The notes: a model not told the origin generated them from the sequence alone. Counted from the stretch's first letter, positions 1 to 6,321 are shown. The stretch: DNA of 7,863 bases from Candidatus Eiseniibacteriota bacterium (GCA_016867695.1 VGIY01000114.1:1-7863); one strand, 5' to 3'. A program made the numbers and translations.

Positions 1-38
1 TCGCCGAGGAGCTCTATGATCTGGTCGGTGGTTCTCAT
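1..38 (-). CDS. 5' end of an unidentified gene running off the left edge
   Basis: Only the first 12 codons lie in the window. On the minus strand an ATG at 38-36 opens a frame reading MRTTDQIIELLG, with no stop before the edge. Directly upstream on that strand is AAGGAG, seven bases before the ATG, which is a strong ribosome binding site and the main reason to believe this start. The residues look like the opening amphipathic helix of a cytoplasmic protein, with no signal peptide in view. This is too little to name a family. The gene is divergent from the propeller gene and shares the roughly 270-bp control region with it. Confidence 0.6.
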   Translation of the reverse strand, partial: MRTTDQIIELLG

Positions 39-89
39 GACGGCTCTCCTTCCGTGTGGGCCGGGGCGTAAGTCCGTTGACCGCCGGGC

Positions 90-118
90 AGTGTAGCGGA
101 CGGGTGGGGGCGGGGCAA
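90..118 (-). promoter_or_regulatory. Possible sigma-70-like promoter for the left-edge gene
   Basis: On the minus strand TTGCCC (118-113) and TACACT (95-90) are separated by 17 bases. Each matches the consensus at four of six positions. Transcription would start near 83 and give a leader of about 45 bases to the ATG at 38. The -35 box lies inside the G-rich tract described separately. Both boxes are imperfect, so this is only a candidate. Confidence 0.3.
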
Positions 119-163
119 GGGCGGGGGGGGGCAGTGGGGATGCGGGGAAGTGGGAGACAGGGG
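102..163 (+). repeat. G-rich tract with nine G-runs (G-quadruplex-type motif)
   Basis: Nine runs of three or more G occur in 62 bases on the plus strand, at 102-104, 106-110, 112-115, 119-121, 123-131, 136-139, 144-147, 152-154 and 160-163. The intervening loops are one to five bases. This satisfies the usual G3+ N1-7 quadruplex rule several times over. The longest run is nine Gs. The tract lies between the divergent starts of the left-edge gene and the propeller gene and overlaps the candidate promoter of the former. A regulatory role is inference. Confidence 0.7.
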
Positions 164-184
164 TTTCGAGTCGGCGGGCGGCAA

Positions 185-219
185 GGTACCGCTGGGCGAT
201 TGCCAGCGGGACCGGTACC
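185..219. repeat. Imperfect inverted repeat upstream of the propeller promoter
   Basis: CCGCTGG (189-195) and CCAGCGG (203-209) form a perfect seven-base-pair stem with a seven-base loop. Flanking GGTA (185-188) and TACC (216-219) can extend the stem past a six-base bulge, and GGTACC occurs on both sides. The element ends 11 bases before the TTGACA box at 231. It could be a site for an activator or repressor dimer. No T-run follows, so it is not a typical terminator. Confidence 0.4.
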
Positions 220-230
220 ACGCTTCCCCG

Positions 231-260
231 TTGACAGCCACCATGGTGGCATGGTCTTAT
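231..260 (+). promoter_or_regulatory. Sigma-70-like promoter for the propeller gene
   Basis: A perfect TTGACA -35 hexamer (231-236) is followed after 18 bases by TCTTAT (255-260), a four-of-six match to the -10 consensus. Transcription would begin near 267, about 45 bases before the chosen propeller start at 313. The spacer contains a perfect 14-bp palindrome, listed separately. The exact -35 match supports the call; the weak -10 suggests that expression may depend on a regulator. Confidence 0.5.
237..250. promoter_or_regulatory. Perfect 14-bp palindrome, candidate operator
   Basis: GCCACCATGGTGGC is its own reverse complement. It begins on the base after the TTGACA -35 box and ends four bases before the candidate -10 box. 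A dimeric repressor or a spacer-twisting regulator bound here would directly control access of RNA polymerase. The palindrome is seen directly; the operator role is inferred from its position. No second copy was noticed in this window. Confidence 0.5.
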
Positions 261-312
261 CCTCCCAGCGACCATCTCCGGCTCTGACTGTGTGCCCATG
301 CGAGAGGGAAGG

Positions 313-1662
313 ATGTTCGGAAGCCTGGACTCCCTCTGCCCACCCAGTCCTGCCTGTGGGCCCATGCCTGCTTCAGCTCGGCAACGGCGCTCATTTCGCA
401 GTGTGGTCTGCATACTCATGCTGCTCTCAGGGTCGCTCGCTCTCGACCCTGGGGTGCCACCCGCCAACGCCAGTCCCGCCCCGTGGGGTGGCCAGCGTCT
501 GGAGCGTGATGGCGTTCTCTATGTTCATAACCCCGCAGAGCCCATGGAGCCACCTCAGCACTACGAGATGGTTGAGCTCTGGAGGTTGGAGAGCACGACC
601 TCCACAGGTGAGCTGTTACTCGGCGGCATCGAAGCGATCGAGTGGGGACCCGACGGGTTCATCTACATGTTGGACTACCTGCTCAAGACCGTGCACATCA
701 TACAGTCAGACGGCATGTATGTGCGGTCGATTGGTCGAGCGGGGGAAGGACCAGGGGAGTTCGGCTCGACAAACGGTCTCGTGATCGATGATCGCGGACG
801 GCGGATCGGCGTCAGCGACTACTCACGCCAGCGGATCACATTCCTGAGTCTGGATGGTCTGCCTGCCGGAGAGTGGCTGCCACAGCCGGTGGATGGATCG
901 CGCGCACGTCCCTACAAGGCCAGGATGGGGCGCGATCGGATCATCGTATCATGCCGCATTCTCTCGCCGCGTGGAGACCAGGCCACCTTGCGGTATCTCT
1001 CTGGGCTATTCGATGAGCAGGGTGCCCTTGTGAATGTGCTGTTCGAGCGCCGCCATGAGCTCGACCGCACACAGGCCATGGTGTTCGATGAGGAGACGGC
1101 AGAACCCCTGAGCATCTTCGCTGTAGATCAGCAGGGTCGCACTCTCCTTGCTCCCGCCTACGGCAGCTATGAGGTTCACTGCTTCGACTCCAGTGGGGTG
1201 CGCACGCATGTGATCATGCGGGAGTACGACCGTCTTGCCAGAACGCCGGCGGAACGCGAGAGCGAGCACGCCATGCTCGTACAGAGCCTGTCAGCGTTTC
1301 CCAACTCGCAGGTGCGATCATCCGCCTGGGTGCGTGACATCCTGCAGGTTACTGCGCGGCCGGATGGGTGCATGTGGGTGGAGAGCAGCCGCGGGTGGCG
1401 GCCCGAGGAGCCTGGTGTGGCACTGGTCATCGACCAGTTTGACGAGGAAGGGAGATTCGCCCGCCAGGCAGTCTTGCATGGCCCCATGGATCACTGGGAG
1501 GACTTCGTCTGCGTGCATGGAGACACGCTGCTACGGGTCACTTCGGCAACGAGTACGTGGGCGGCAGCACTAGCCTCGCCACCGTCGGGAGACGCAGAGC
1601 GGATCGAAGAGGCAGAAGCCCAGCTGGTCATCTGCTACAGGCTTGTCCGCGTGGGAGGATGA
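313..1662 (+). CDS. Secreted 6-bladed beta-propeller protein
   Basis: This 449-residue protein looks like an exported beta-propeller of the NHL / '6-bladed beta-propeller' type, probably periplasmic or secreted. After a basic stretch (RQRRSFRS, 23-30) comes a hydrophobic segment (31-44) and an AxA cleavage site at 51-53 (ANA). The best propeller signature is GRAGEGPGEF at 141-150, followed by a blade ending VSDYSRQR at 167-174. Repeated strand-turn units with DG or GG turns continue to the C terminus. There is no sign of an enzyme active site, so binding or scaffolding is the likely role. The start at 313 was chosen because GAGG lies five bases upstream. ATG 364 gives a more compact signal peptide (432 residues) but has no clear ribosome site, and GTG 292 and ATG 298 are also open. 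The stop overlaps ATG 1659, and the small downstream gene starts two bases after it, which implies co-transcription. Confidence 0.75.
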   Translation: MFGSLDSLCPPSPACGPMPASARQRRSFRSVVCILMLLSGSLALDPGVPPANASPAPWGGQRLERDGVLYVHNPAEPMEPPQHYEMVELWRLESTTSTGELLLGGIEAIEWGPDGFIYMLDYLLKTVHIIQSDGMYVRSIGRAGEGPGEFGSTNGLVIDDRGRRIGVSDYSRQRITFLSLDGLPAGEWLPQPVDGSRARPYKARMGRDRIIVSCRILSPRGDQATLRYLSGLFDEQGALVNVLFERRHELDRTQAMVFDEETAEPLSIFAVDQQGRTLLAPAYGSYEVHCFDSSGVRTHVIMREYDRLARTPAERESEHAMLVQSLSAFPNSQVRSSAWVRDILQVTARPDGCMWVESSRGWRPEEPGVALVIDQFDEEGRFARQAVLHGPMDHWEDFVCVHGDTLLRVTSATSTWAAALASPPSGDAERIEEAEAQLVICYRLVRVGG

Positions 1663-1664
1663 AC

Positions 1665-1880
1665 ATGCGCTCAGTTCGTTGGTTGGGACATAGGCTTCTG
1701 ATCGTAGGCTGTGTCCTGTTCCTGATCTTGAGCCTTCTCGGAAGTGATGCGCGGGCAAGACCCAGGGAGGCCAAGCAGGACGATCGGAGTCTCGACCGCA
1801 GGGGTGGGCTTGAAGACTGGCCCGCTCTCATCGAGGAGCCCTCCGAAACTGGAACCGGCAGCACTCCTTCGTCCGGATAG
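1665..1880 (+). CDS. Small secreted protein or peptide precursor, unknown function
   Basis: This 71-residue frame is not a known family to me. It has a textbook export signal: basic start (MRSVRWLGHR), hydrophobic core at 11-26, and an AxA site at 29-31 (ARA). Cleavage would leave a hydrophilic 40-residue product, rich in Arg, Asp and Glu at its start and in Gly, Ser and Thr at its end, with no cysteine. There is no lipobox. GGAGG at 1654-1658, six bases upstream, supports ATG 1665. ATG 1659, overlapping the propeller TGA, would add only two residues but is too close to that site. The tight coupling to the propeller gene suggests a partner or ligand. A single-pass membrane microprotein is an alternative reading if the signal is not cleaved. 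Confidence 0.6.
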   Translation: MRSVRWLGHRLLIVGCVLFLILSLLGSDARARPREAKQDDRSLDRRGGLEDWPALIEEPSETGTGSTPSSG

Positions 1881-2017
1881 GGAGTTGAAGCCCGCGAGCC
1901 CGATCGGGACCAGCTACCCTTCCTCCGAGGGCTGCTGAGGCATGCTGCATCAGGCGGTTCTAGTCCGGTGAACTCGCAGATCGCCGAGGCCTACGCAGCG
2001 AGGTCGGGAGTGAGACC
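1881..2017 (+). other. 137-bp gap between the small secreted gene and the regulator
   Basis: I found no convincing promoter or terminator here. The only structure is a 10-bp palindrome, CCCGATCGGG (1899-1908), with no T-run after it. A TTGAAG at 1885-1890 has no -10 box at usable spacing, and no GG-N10-GC sigma-54 pattern was found. The regulator's ribosome site GGGAG is at 2006-2010. Read-through from the propeller promoter is therefore the simplest way to express the regulator. Confidence 0.4.
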
Positions 2018-4780
2018 ATGACAGCAGATCACGCAGAGCAACGATTCCCCAAGACCTCCCGTGCCTGTGATGCGTCTACGGATGGGAGGCGGGTGCTGGA
2101 AGCCGCCCGGGTCTATCTGCGTGGAGGAGCTTGGGAACGGGCGCATGGCCTTCTCGAGGAGGCCGCAGCGGTCGCTCTGGCGTCGCCCGATGTCGATGCC
2201 AGAGAGTGCGAGACCGTTGGGCTGATGCTCCTGGCGTGCATGCACCTCGGTCATGCCGAGCACCTCGATCGCGGGACTACTCTCCTGACCCGCGCACTGG
2301 CAGAGTCTCAACCTCTGTCCGCTGAATGCAGAGCGCTTGCAGTGTTCCACACGCTTCGCCGCCTAGCCGACCGTGGGCAGTACGATCGGGCTCGAGCGCT
2401 TGCCTGGGAGGCGAGGGCTGAGAGAAGCCAGCAGATCTCGTCATGGATGAACGCCCACCTGGAGCTGGTTCTCGCACGGGTGGACTCTCATCTGGGAGAC
2501 CTCGATGCCGCTGAGGGAAGCGCTCTACGAGCAGTGCAGCTCGCGGAGTCGGATGGGTGTGATGCTCTTCTTGGAGATGCGCTGACTGCAGCAGCGAATG
2601 TCCTCAGCAACCGAAGGGATCTGAACGGAGCCCAGCGACTTCTGGCCCGCGCCTCGGCTGCCTACTGGCGGGCTGGGGATGCTGCGGGGCGCAGCAGCGC
2701 GTTGCTCAATCGCGGCTTGAGCCTGTTCTTCCTCGGGTGGCTGCGCGATAGCGAGGCAATGCTGGTGGAGGCACGGGAGGCTGCCCATATCGTCGGCCGA
2801 CAAGCGACCGCGCTTCGTGCGCGTCTGACTCTGGGCTGGTTGGCGGGCCGCCGAGGAGAACTCCAGCGGGCTCGCAGCCTTCTTCTATCTGGATGGCGTG
2901 AGGCGCGCTGCCTGCACTTGCCGCGGGAGGAGGCAGCGAGTCTCGAGTACCTGGCAGAGGCATACCTGGTGAACTGCCAGGGGGCCTGGCGTGCGAGGGC
3001 AGCATCAGCGGTCCGTCTCTGCTCGCGGATGGCCGAGCATCTCGCTCCGACGGGTGATCTCGCTGTCGAAGCCCGAATCCGGATGGCCATGCTGGCCCAC
3101 GCTGACGGCGATCTCGACGGCGCCGTGCTCATCGCCCAAGAGGCCATCGATCGCGCGCGCAAGATCGGCATGCGCTGGGAAGAGGCAGAAGCGCTTCGGA
3201 GCCTCGGGTGCGTCCTTGCCGATGCAGGGCACACTCGAGATGCAAGGGAGGCGTTCGGCAAGTCACTGCAGATCCTGGGGGACATGGGCGAGCGCTTCGA
3301 ACACGCGTTCGTCACGGCATGGATTCAGGCGTTGGATGCCAGCGAGAGGGAGCATGGGTGGCAGCAGATCGAGCTCGCCGGCGACCCGGGGCCATCGTCC
3401 TCCGCCGCGACGGAAGCGGCGCTGCGATCAGTCGCCTCCTCGACGCAGCGTGGGTCGATCGACGAGGAGGATACGCTGACGAGAAGCCTGGCTATCTGGT
3501 TGGAGCATCCTGTCTGGGGCCCTTCCGTCTGGCTGGCCCGCCGAGCCGCCGGAGGCGGTCGGATGGAAGTGGACACCGCCGGCGCCGCATCTGAGATCGC
3601 CAGGAGTCATGGAGCTGCAGCCGCGAAGGAGATGAAGGCCAGGGGGCGTGCGTGCAGGTGTGCGAAGTCGCTGGCGCTGCACTCGTGCTGGGAGCGCCTC
3701 GGCCTTCTTACGCGTTCGCCCTCCCTGCTCGATCTTCTCCGTTCCGCCCAGACCTACGCAGCAGTCGATCTCCCGGTGCTCATCCTTGGTGAGACCGGCA
3801 CCGGCAAGGACCTCCTCGCAAGGGGGCTCCACGAGCTGAGCGGACAACCGGGCCGCTACGTCCCCATCAACTGCGCTACAGCCCAGCGCCAGCTCTTCGC
3901 GGCCGAGCTCTTCGGCGCGCGTAGAGGTGCCTTCACGGGGGCGATCGAGCACCGGAGGGGGTTGGTTCATGAAGCCGCCGGAGGCACGCTCTTCTTCGAC
4001 GAGATCGCGGATCTTGATCCCGAGGCGCAGGGCTACCTCCTGCGCTTCCTCGACTCCGGGGAAGTCCGCGCGCTCGGCGAAACGCGCCACTCGCATGTGG
4101 CGACCCGCGTGCTGGCGGCCACGCGCTGGGACCTTGCAGCGCGAGTTGGCGAGGGCCTCTTCCGAGAAGACCTGTACGCTCGGCTGGCAGCGGTTGTGCT
4201 GCGGATCCCGCCCTTGCGGAGCCGCTCGGCCGACTTACCGCTCCTAATCCGGCACTTCTGGGATGATGCCGGCGGCTCAAAGGCTGATCTCGACGCCGTC
4301 GTGACGCCGGACGTTCTTCGTGCTCTCAGTTGCCGCCCCTGGCCGGGCAACGTGCGTGAGCTGAAGATGGCAGTGGCGACGGCGGTCCCGCTTCTCCGCA
4401 TCGGCGGGACAGGAGCCGCCCGCAATCACGTGCTAGATGCGGCAGGCCGCGGGTGGGGGGCGGGATTCCCGCCGAAGCCGTCTCAGCCTGGCGGCGCCTC
4501 CGGAGAGTCGCGTCCGAGCGCCGCAGCCGCGAGCCCCGCGCAGGCAGTGCCCGCTGAAAGCTCGGCCCGCGGCTCAAGCGCGTCTCAAGACGCTCCCGGC
4601 GCGCGGCCCGGGCGGATCTTCCCCGTCTTGGTCAAGGATCCTGACGGCGCCTGGCCGAGGACGCTGCTTCTCGAGGCGCTTGAGACGGCCAAGGGTCACG
4701 TGCCGACCGCGGCGCGGATACTGGGTATCTCGCGCAGCCAAGCCTACCGTCTCTATCGGCGCCTTCGGTTCCAGGCCTGA
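2018..4780 (+). CDS. TPR-containing sigma-54-dependent transcriptional activator
   Basis: This 920-residue cytoplasmic regulator should use ATP to activate sigma-54 RNA polymerase. Residues about 25-440 form a helical TPR-like array (MalT-style repeats), the probable input domain; no receiver, PAS or GAF domain is seen. A linker leads to a complete AAA+ domain: Walker A GETGTGKD (591-598), GAFTGA loop for sigma-54 contact (637-642), Walker B TLFFDE (657-662), arginine-finger region FREDLYARL (715-723, R716 and R722), and WPGNVREL (775-782). An Ala/Pro/Ser/Gly-rich linker (about 800-875) joins it to a Fis-type helix-turn-helix at 883-920. The sensor I stretch reads AATRWDL, with Arg703 where Asn is usual. 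GGGAG seven bases upstream supports the start. Third-position GC is lower in the TPR half than in the AAA+ half. The family call is secure; the signal and the targets are unknown. Confidence 0.93.
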   Translation: MTADHAEQRFPKTSRACDASTDGRRVLEAARVYLRGGAWERAHGLLEEAAAVALASPDVDARECETVGLMLLACMHLGHAEHLDRGTTLLTRALAESQPLSAECRALAVFHTLRRLADRGQYDRARALAWEARAERSQQISSWMNAHLELVLARVDSHLGDLDAAEGSALRAVQLAESDGCDALLGDALTAAANVLSNRRDLNGAQRLLARASAAYWRAGDAAGRSSALLNRGLSLFFLGWLRDSEAMLVEAREAAHIVGRQATALRARLTLGWLAGRRGELQRARSLLLSGWREARCLHLPREEAASLEYLAEAYLVNCQGAWRARAASAVRLCSRMAEHLAPTGDLAVEARIRMAMLAHADGDLDGAVLIAQEAIDRARKIGMRWEEAEALRSLGCVLADAGHTRDAREAFGKSLQILGDMGERFEHAFVTAWIQALDASEREHGWQQIELAGDPGPSSSAATEAALRSVASSTQRGSIDEEDTLTRSLAIWLEHPVWGPSVWLARRAAGGGRMEVDTAGAASEIARSHGAAAAKEMKARGRACRCAKSLALHSCWERLGLLTRSPSLLDLLRSAQTYAAVDLPVLILGETGTGKDLLARGLHELSGQPGRYVPINCATAQRQLFAAELFGARRGAFTGAIEHRRGLVHEAAGGTLFFDEIADLDPEAQGYLLRFLDSGEVRALGETRHSHVATRVLAATRWDLAARVGEGLFREDLYARLAAVVLRIPPLRSRSADLPLLIRHFWDDAGGSKADLDAVVTPDVLRALSCRPWPGNVRELKMAVATAVPLLRIGGTGAARNHVLDAAGRGWGAGFPPKPSQPGGASGESRPSAAAASPAQAVPAESSARGSSASQDAPGARPGRIFPVLVKDPDGAWPRTLLLEALETAKGHVPTAARILGISRSQAYRLYRRLRFQA

Positions 4781-4786
4781 CCACAA

Positions 4787-4812
4787 CGAGCGACCTACGA
4801 GCTACGCGCTCG
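4787..4812. repeat. Weak hairpin between convergent genes
   Basis: CGAGCG (4787-4792) can pair with CGCTCG (4807-4812) across a 14-base loop, just after the regulator's stop. No T-run follows on either strand, so it does not meet the usual standard for an intrinsic terminator. The rest of the 112-bp convergent gap (4781-4892) is C-rich on the plus strand and shows nothing else. Confidence 0.25.
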
Positions 4813-4892
4813 GCTGAGTGAGCACCTCGAAGCTCCCCACGACCACCGCGTCGCCCGCTCCCCGTCCGCGCCTCAACCCCCGCTCGTCCCCC

Positions 4893-5981
4893 CTACCGGA
4901 ACCTCTCCTTCACCGCCCCCCAGGTCATCCCCTCCGCCGGCGACGGCACCGGCCCCGTGTACCCGGTGATCGTCATCACGTAGAGGCTCCCGCAGGGAAC
5001 CTGGTCCCAGACGGACGGCCCCACCCAGAACCAGAAAGTCCCGGGGGCGAAGGTGTGCGTGAGCTCGGCGTAGTCCGGGAACGGGTTCGCGAGCTCGAAG
5101 TCGAGGATCTGCATGCCCCCGCAGCCCTGGTTGCCGTCGAGGATGTAGATCGTCACGGGAAACTCGGCCTCGCAGCGGAAGGTGATCGTGTTCTCCTCCT
5201 CCGGAGAGACCTCGTACCAGTCCGTGTCGCGATAGCTCTGGCCGGCGAAGGTGTAGTTGCCCGACCTCCCGCAGACCGAGAAGGCCGGGCCCCCGAACAC
5301 GCCCTGCAGCACGCTGAAGACGGGCGGGTCGCTGTTGCAGCCGCCGTTGAAGACATCGACGTAGCCGTCGTGGCAGTCGGGCTCGTCTTCCAGCAGCGCC
5401 CCGGCCGGGCAGGTGAGGACCTCGTGGATGATCGGGTGGATCTCCAGGACGTACTCGCCGCAGTCGCTCCCGTAGCCGTCCACGACGATGTGGTACGCGT
5501 GTCCCGGCTGGAAGTACATCTCGATCCGTGACTGGTAGTCGGTGTAGCCGCAGCCGGCGTCATCGTTGCAGGCGATCGGATTGCCGATGCCGTAGCCGGC
5601 CGCGAAGTCGTAGACGAAGACCTTCGTGTCGTAGAGCGAGGCGCAGAGGTCGATGGCCACGTGGGACCCGTCGGGCTCCTGCCACAGGTAGACGACATCG
5701 GGCGACAGGGACCCGAAGTAGGGACAGCCCTCGTCGTAGTCGTGGGCGAAGCCGCAGGTGTTGCCCGTGGTCTGGAACGGGAGCCCGGGGATGACGAGGG
5801 GATCCTCCACCGTATCCCCCGGCATGCGGTCGCCCTCGATCGGCACGCCGACGACGTGGTCGGAGCCCTTCTCGAAAGCGCCGGCGGTCGTGGGCGGTTG
5901 AGCGCCCGCGATCCCGCCCCAGAGAGCGACGGGGCCGAGTAGCAGAACGAGAACGCGCAGCAGGACGGGTGAGTTCGACAT
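4893..5981 (-). CDS. Secreted cysteine-rich protein with PPC-like beta-sandwich domains
   Basis: This 362-residue exported protein has no visible catalytic motif. Residues 1-27 are a signal peptide with a hydrophobic core (LLRVLVLLLGPVAL) and AGA cleavage site. Residues about 55-183 match the pattern of bacterial pre-peptidase C-terminal (PPC) domains: SPDVVY (93-98), IDLCASLYDTK (110-120), ACNDD (137-141) and IVVDGYGSDCGEYVLEI (165-181). A cysteine-rich connector holds NGGCNSDPP (212-220), and a second sandwich (about 221-341) holds YRDTDWYEV (250-258). Thirteen cysteines follow the signal peptide, so disulfides are likely. The C terminus TWGAVKERFR resembles a short tail I recall from similar exported proteins. 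The start has AAGGAGG four bases upstream; the frame is open for 179 more codons upstream, but that stretch reads as Arg/Gly/Ala-rich non-coding sequence. The gene is divergent from the protease gene. Confidence 0.85.
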   Translation of the reverse strand: MSNSPVLLRVLVLLLGPVALWGGIAGAQPPTTAGAFEKGSDHVVGVPIEGDRMPGDTVEDPLVIPGLPFQTTGNTCGFAHDYDEGCPYFGSLSPDVVYLWQEPDGSHVAIDLCASLYDTKVFVYDFAAGYGIGNPIACNDDAGCGYTDYQSRIEMYFQPGHAYHIVVDGYGSDCGEYVLEIHPIIHEVLTCPAGALLEDEPDCHDGYVDVFNGGCNSDPPVFSVLQGVFGGPAFSVCGRSGNYTFAGQSYRDTDWYEVSPEEENTITFRCEAEFPVTIYILDGNQGCGGMQILDFELANPFPDYAELTHTFAPGTFWFWVGPSVWDQVPCGSLYVMTITGYTGPVPSPAEGMTWGAVKERFR

Positions 5982-6034
5982 GGCGCCTCCTTGACGATGG
6001 CCGCCACCCGGATCACAGGCTTTGCAGCGCCATG

Positions 6035-6064
6035 ATTGTACCCCCCCGCGACTCCCACCGGCAA
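6035..6064 (-). promoter_or_regulatory. Promoter of the PPC-like secreted protein gene
   Basis: On the minus strand TTGCCG (6064-6059) and TACAAT (6040-6035) are 18 bases apart. The -10 matches the consensus at five of six positions, which stands out in sequence this GC-rich; the -35 matches at four. A run of seven Gs on the transcribed-sense strand (plus-strand C at 6041-6047) abuts the -10 and occupies part of the spacer. The start would fall near 6028, giving a leader of about 45 bases. Confidence 0.5.
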
Positions 6065-6176
6065 TGCGGGACGCGGGCTGCGGGCAGCGGGCGGCAGGCC
6101 CACAGGGCGGGCCGCCTGCCAGCGGCAAGCCCGCCCGCCGCGGCCCGCCCGCCCGGATGCGCGGCCCCCGCTTCCG

Positions 6177-6185
6177 TGCTACAAT
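6177..6185 (+). promoter_or_regulatory. Extended -10 promoter of the protease gene
   Basis: TGCTACAAT at 6177-6185 fits the extended -10 form TGnTATAAT with one mismatch. No good -35 is present 16-18 bases upstream, which is typical of extended -10 promoters. Transcription would begin near 6192, leaving a leader of about 130 bases before the protease start. The hexamer and following base (TACAATC) are identical to those of the divergent promoter. Confidence 0.45.
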
Positions 6186-6321
6186 CTTGGTCGTCCAGCG
6201 ACTCGCCGCCCGACAGAGATAGAGCGCGACGGCCCGTGCCGCGCCTCCGCCAGGGGGCTCCTTCGTGGCACCGCCCGCCAGGGGACCGTCGCCGGCCGGC
6301 ACGTCCGGCAGGAGGTGGACG

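Larger units (their letters stand above)
5982..6321. other. Divergent intergenic region between PPC-like gene and protease gene
   Basis: This 340-bp stretch carries the promoters and ribosome sites of both flanking genes and no credible gene. It is extremely GC-rich. Between the two promoters GGCAGGC (6093-6099) and GCCTGCC (6114-6120) can form a seven-bp stem, which may be chance at this composition. The protease leader from about 6192 to 6321 is roughly 130 bases long and contains GCCGGCCGGC, but no riboswitch class that I recognise. Confidence 0.6.

Noticed and set aside
39..312. A sigma-54 (-24/-12) promoter for the propeller gene, controlled by the adjacent activator
   Set aside because: I checked GG-N10-GC patterns, including near TGGCATGGTCTTATC (248-262), and found none with the required GC and TTGC spacing.
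56..784. A 242-codon plus-strand frame across the G-rich region and the propeller start
   Set aside because: Its residues are low-complexity and overlap the better-supported propeller frame, and no ribosome site or family signature is seen.
3428..4096. A 222-codon minus-strand frame inside the regulator
   Set aside because: It is antisense to the Walker A and GAFTGA region, whose plus-strand reading is unambiguous.
4781..4892. An intrinsic bidirectional terminator between the convergent genes
   Set aside because: The only hairpin has a six-bp stem, a 14-base loop and no T-run on either side.
4818..5531. A 237-codon plus-strand frame opposite the PPC-like gene
   Set aside because: It is antisense to a gene with clear domain motifs and reads as low-complexity Val/Asp/Arg-rich sequence.
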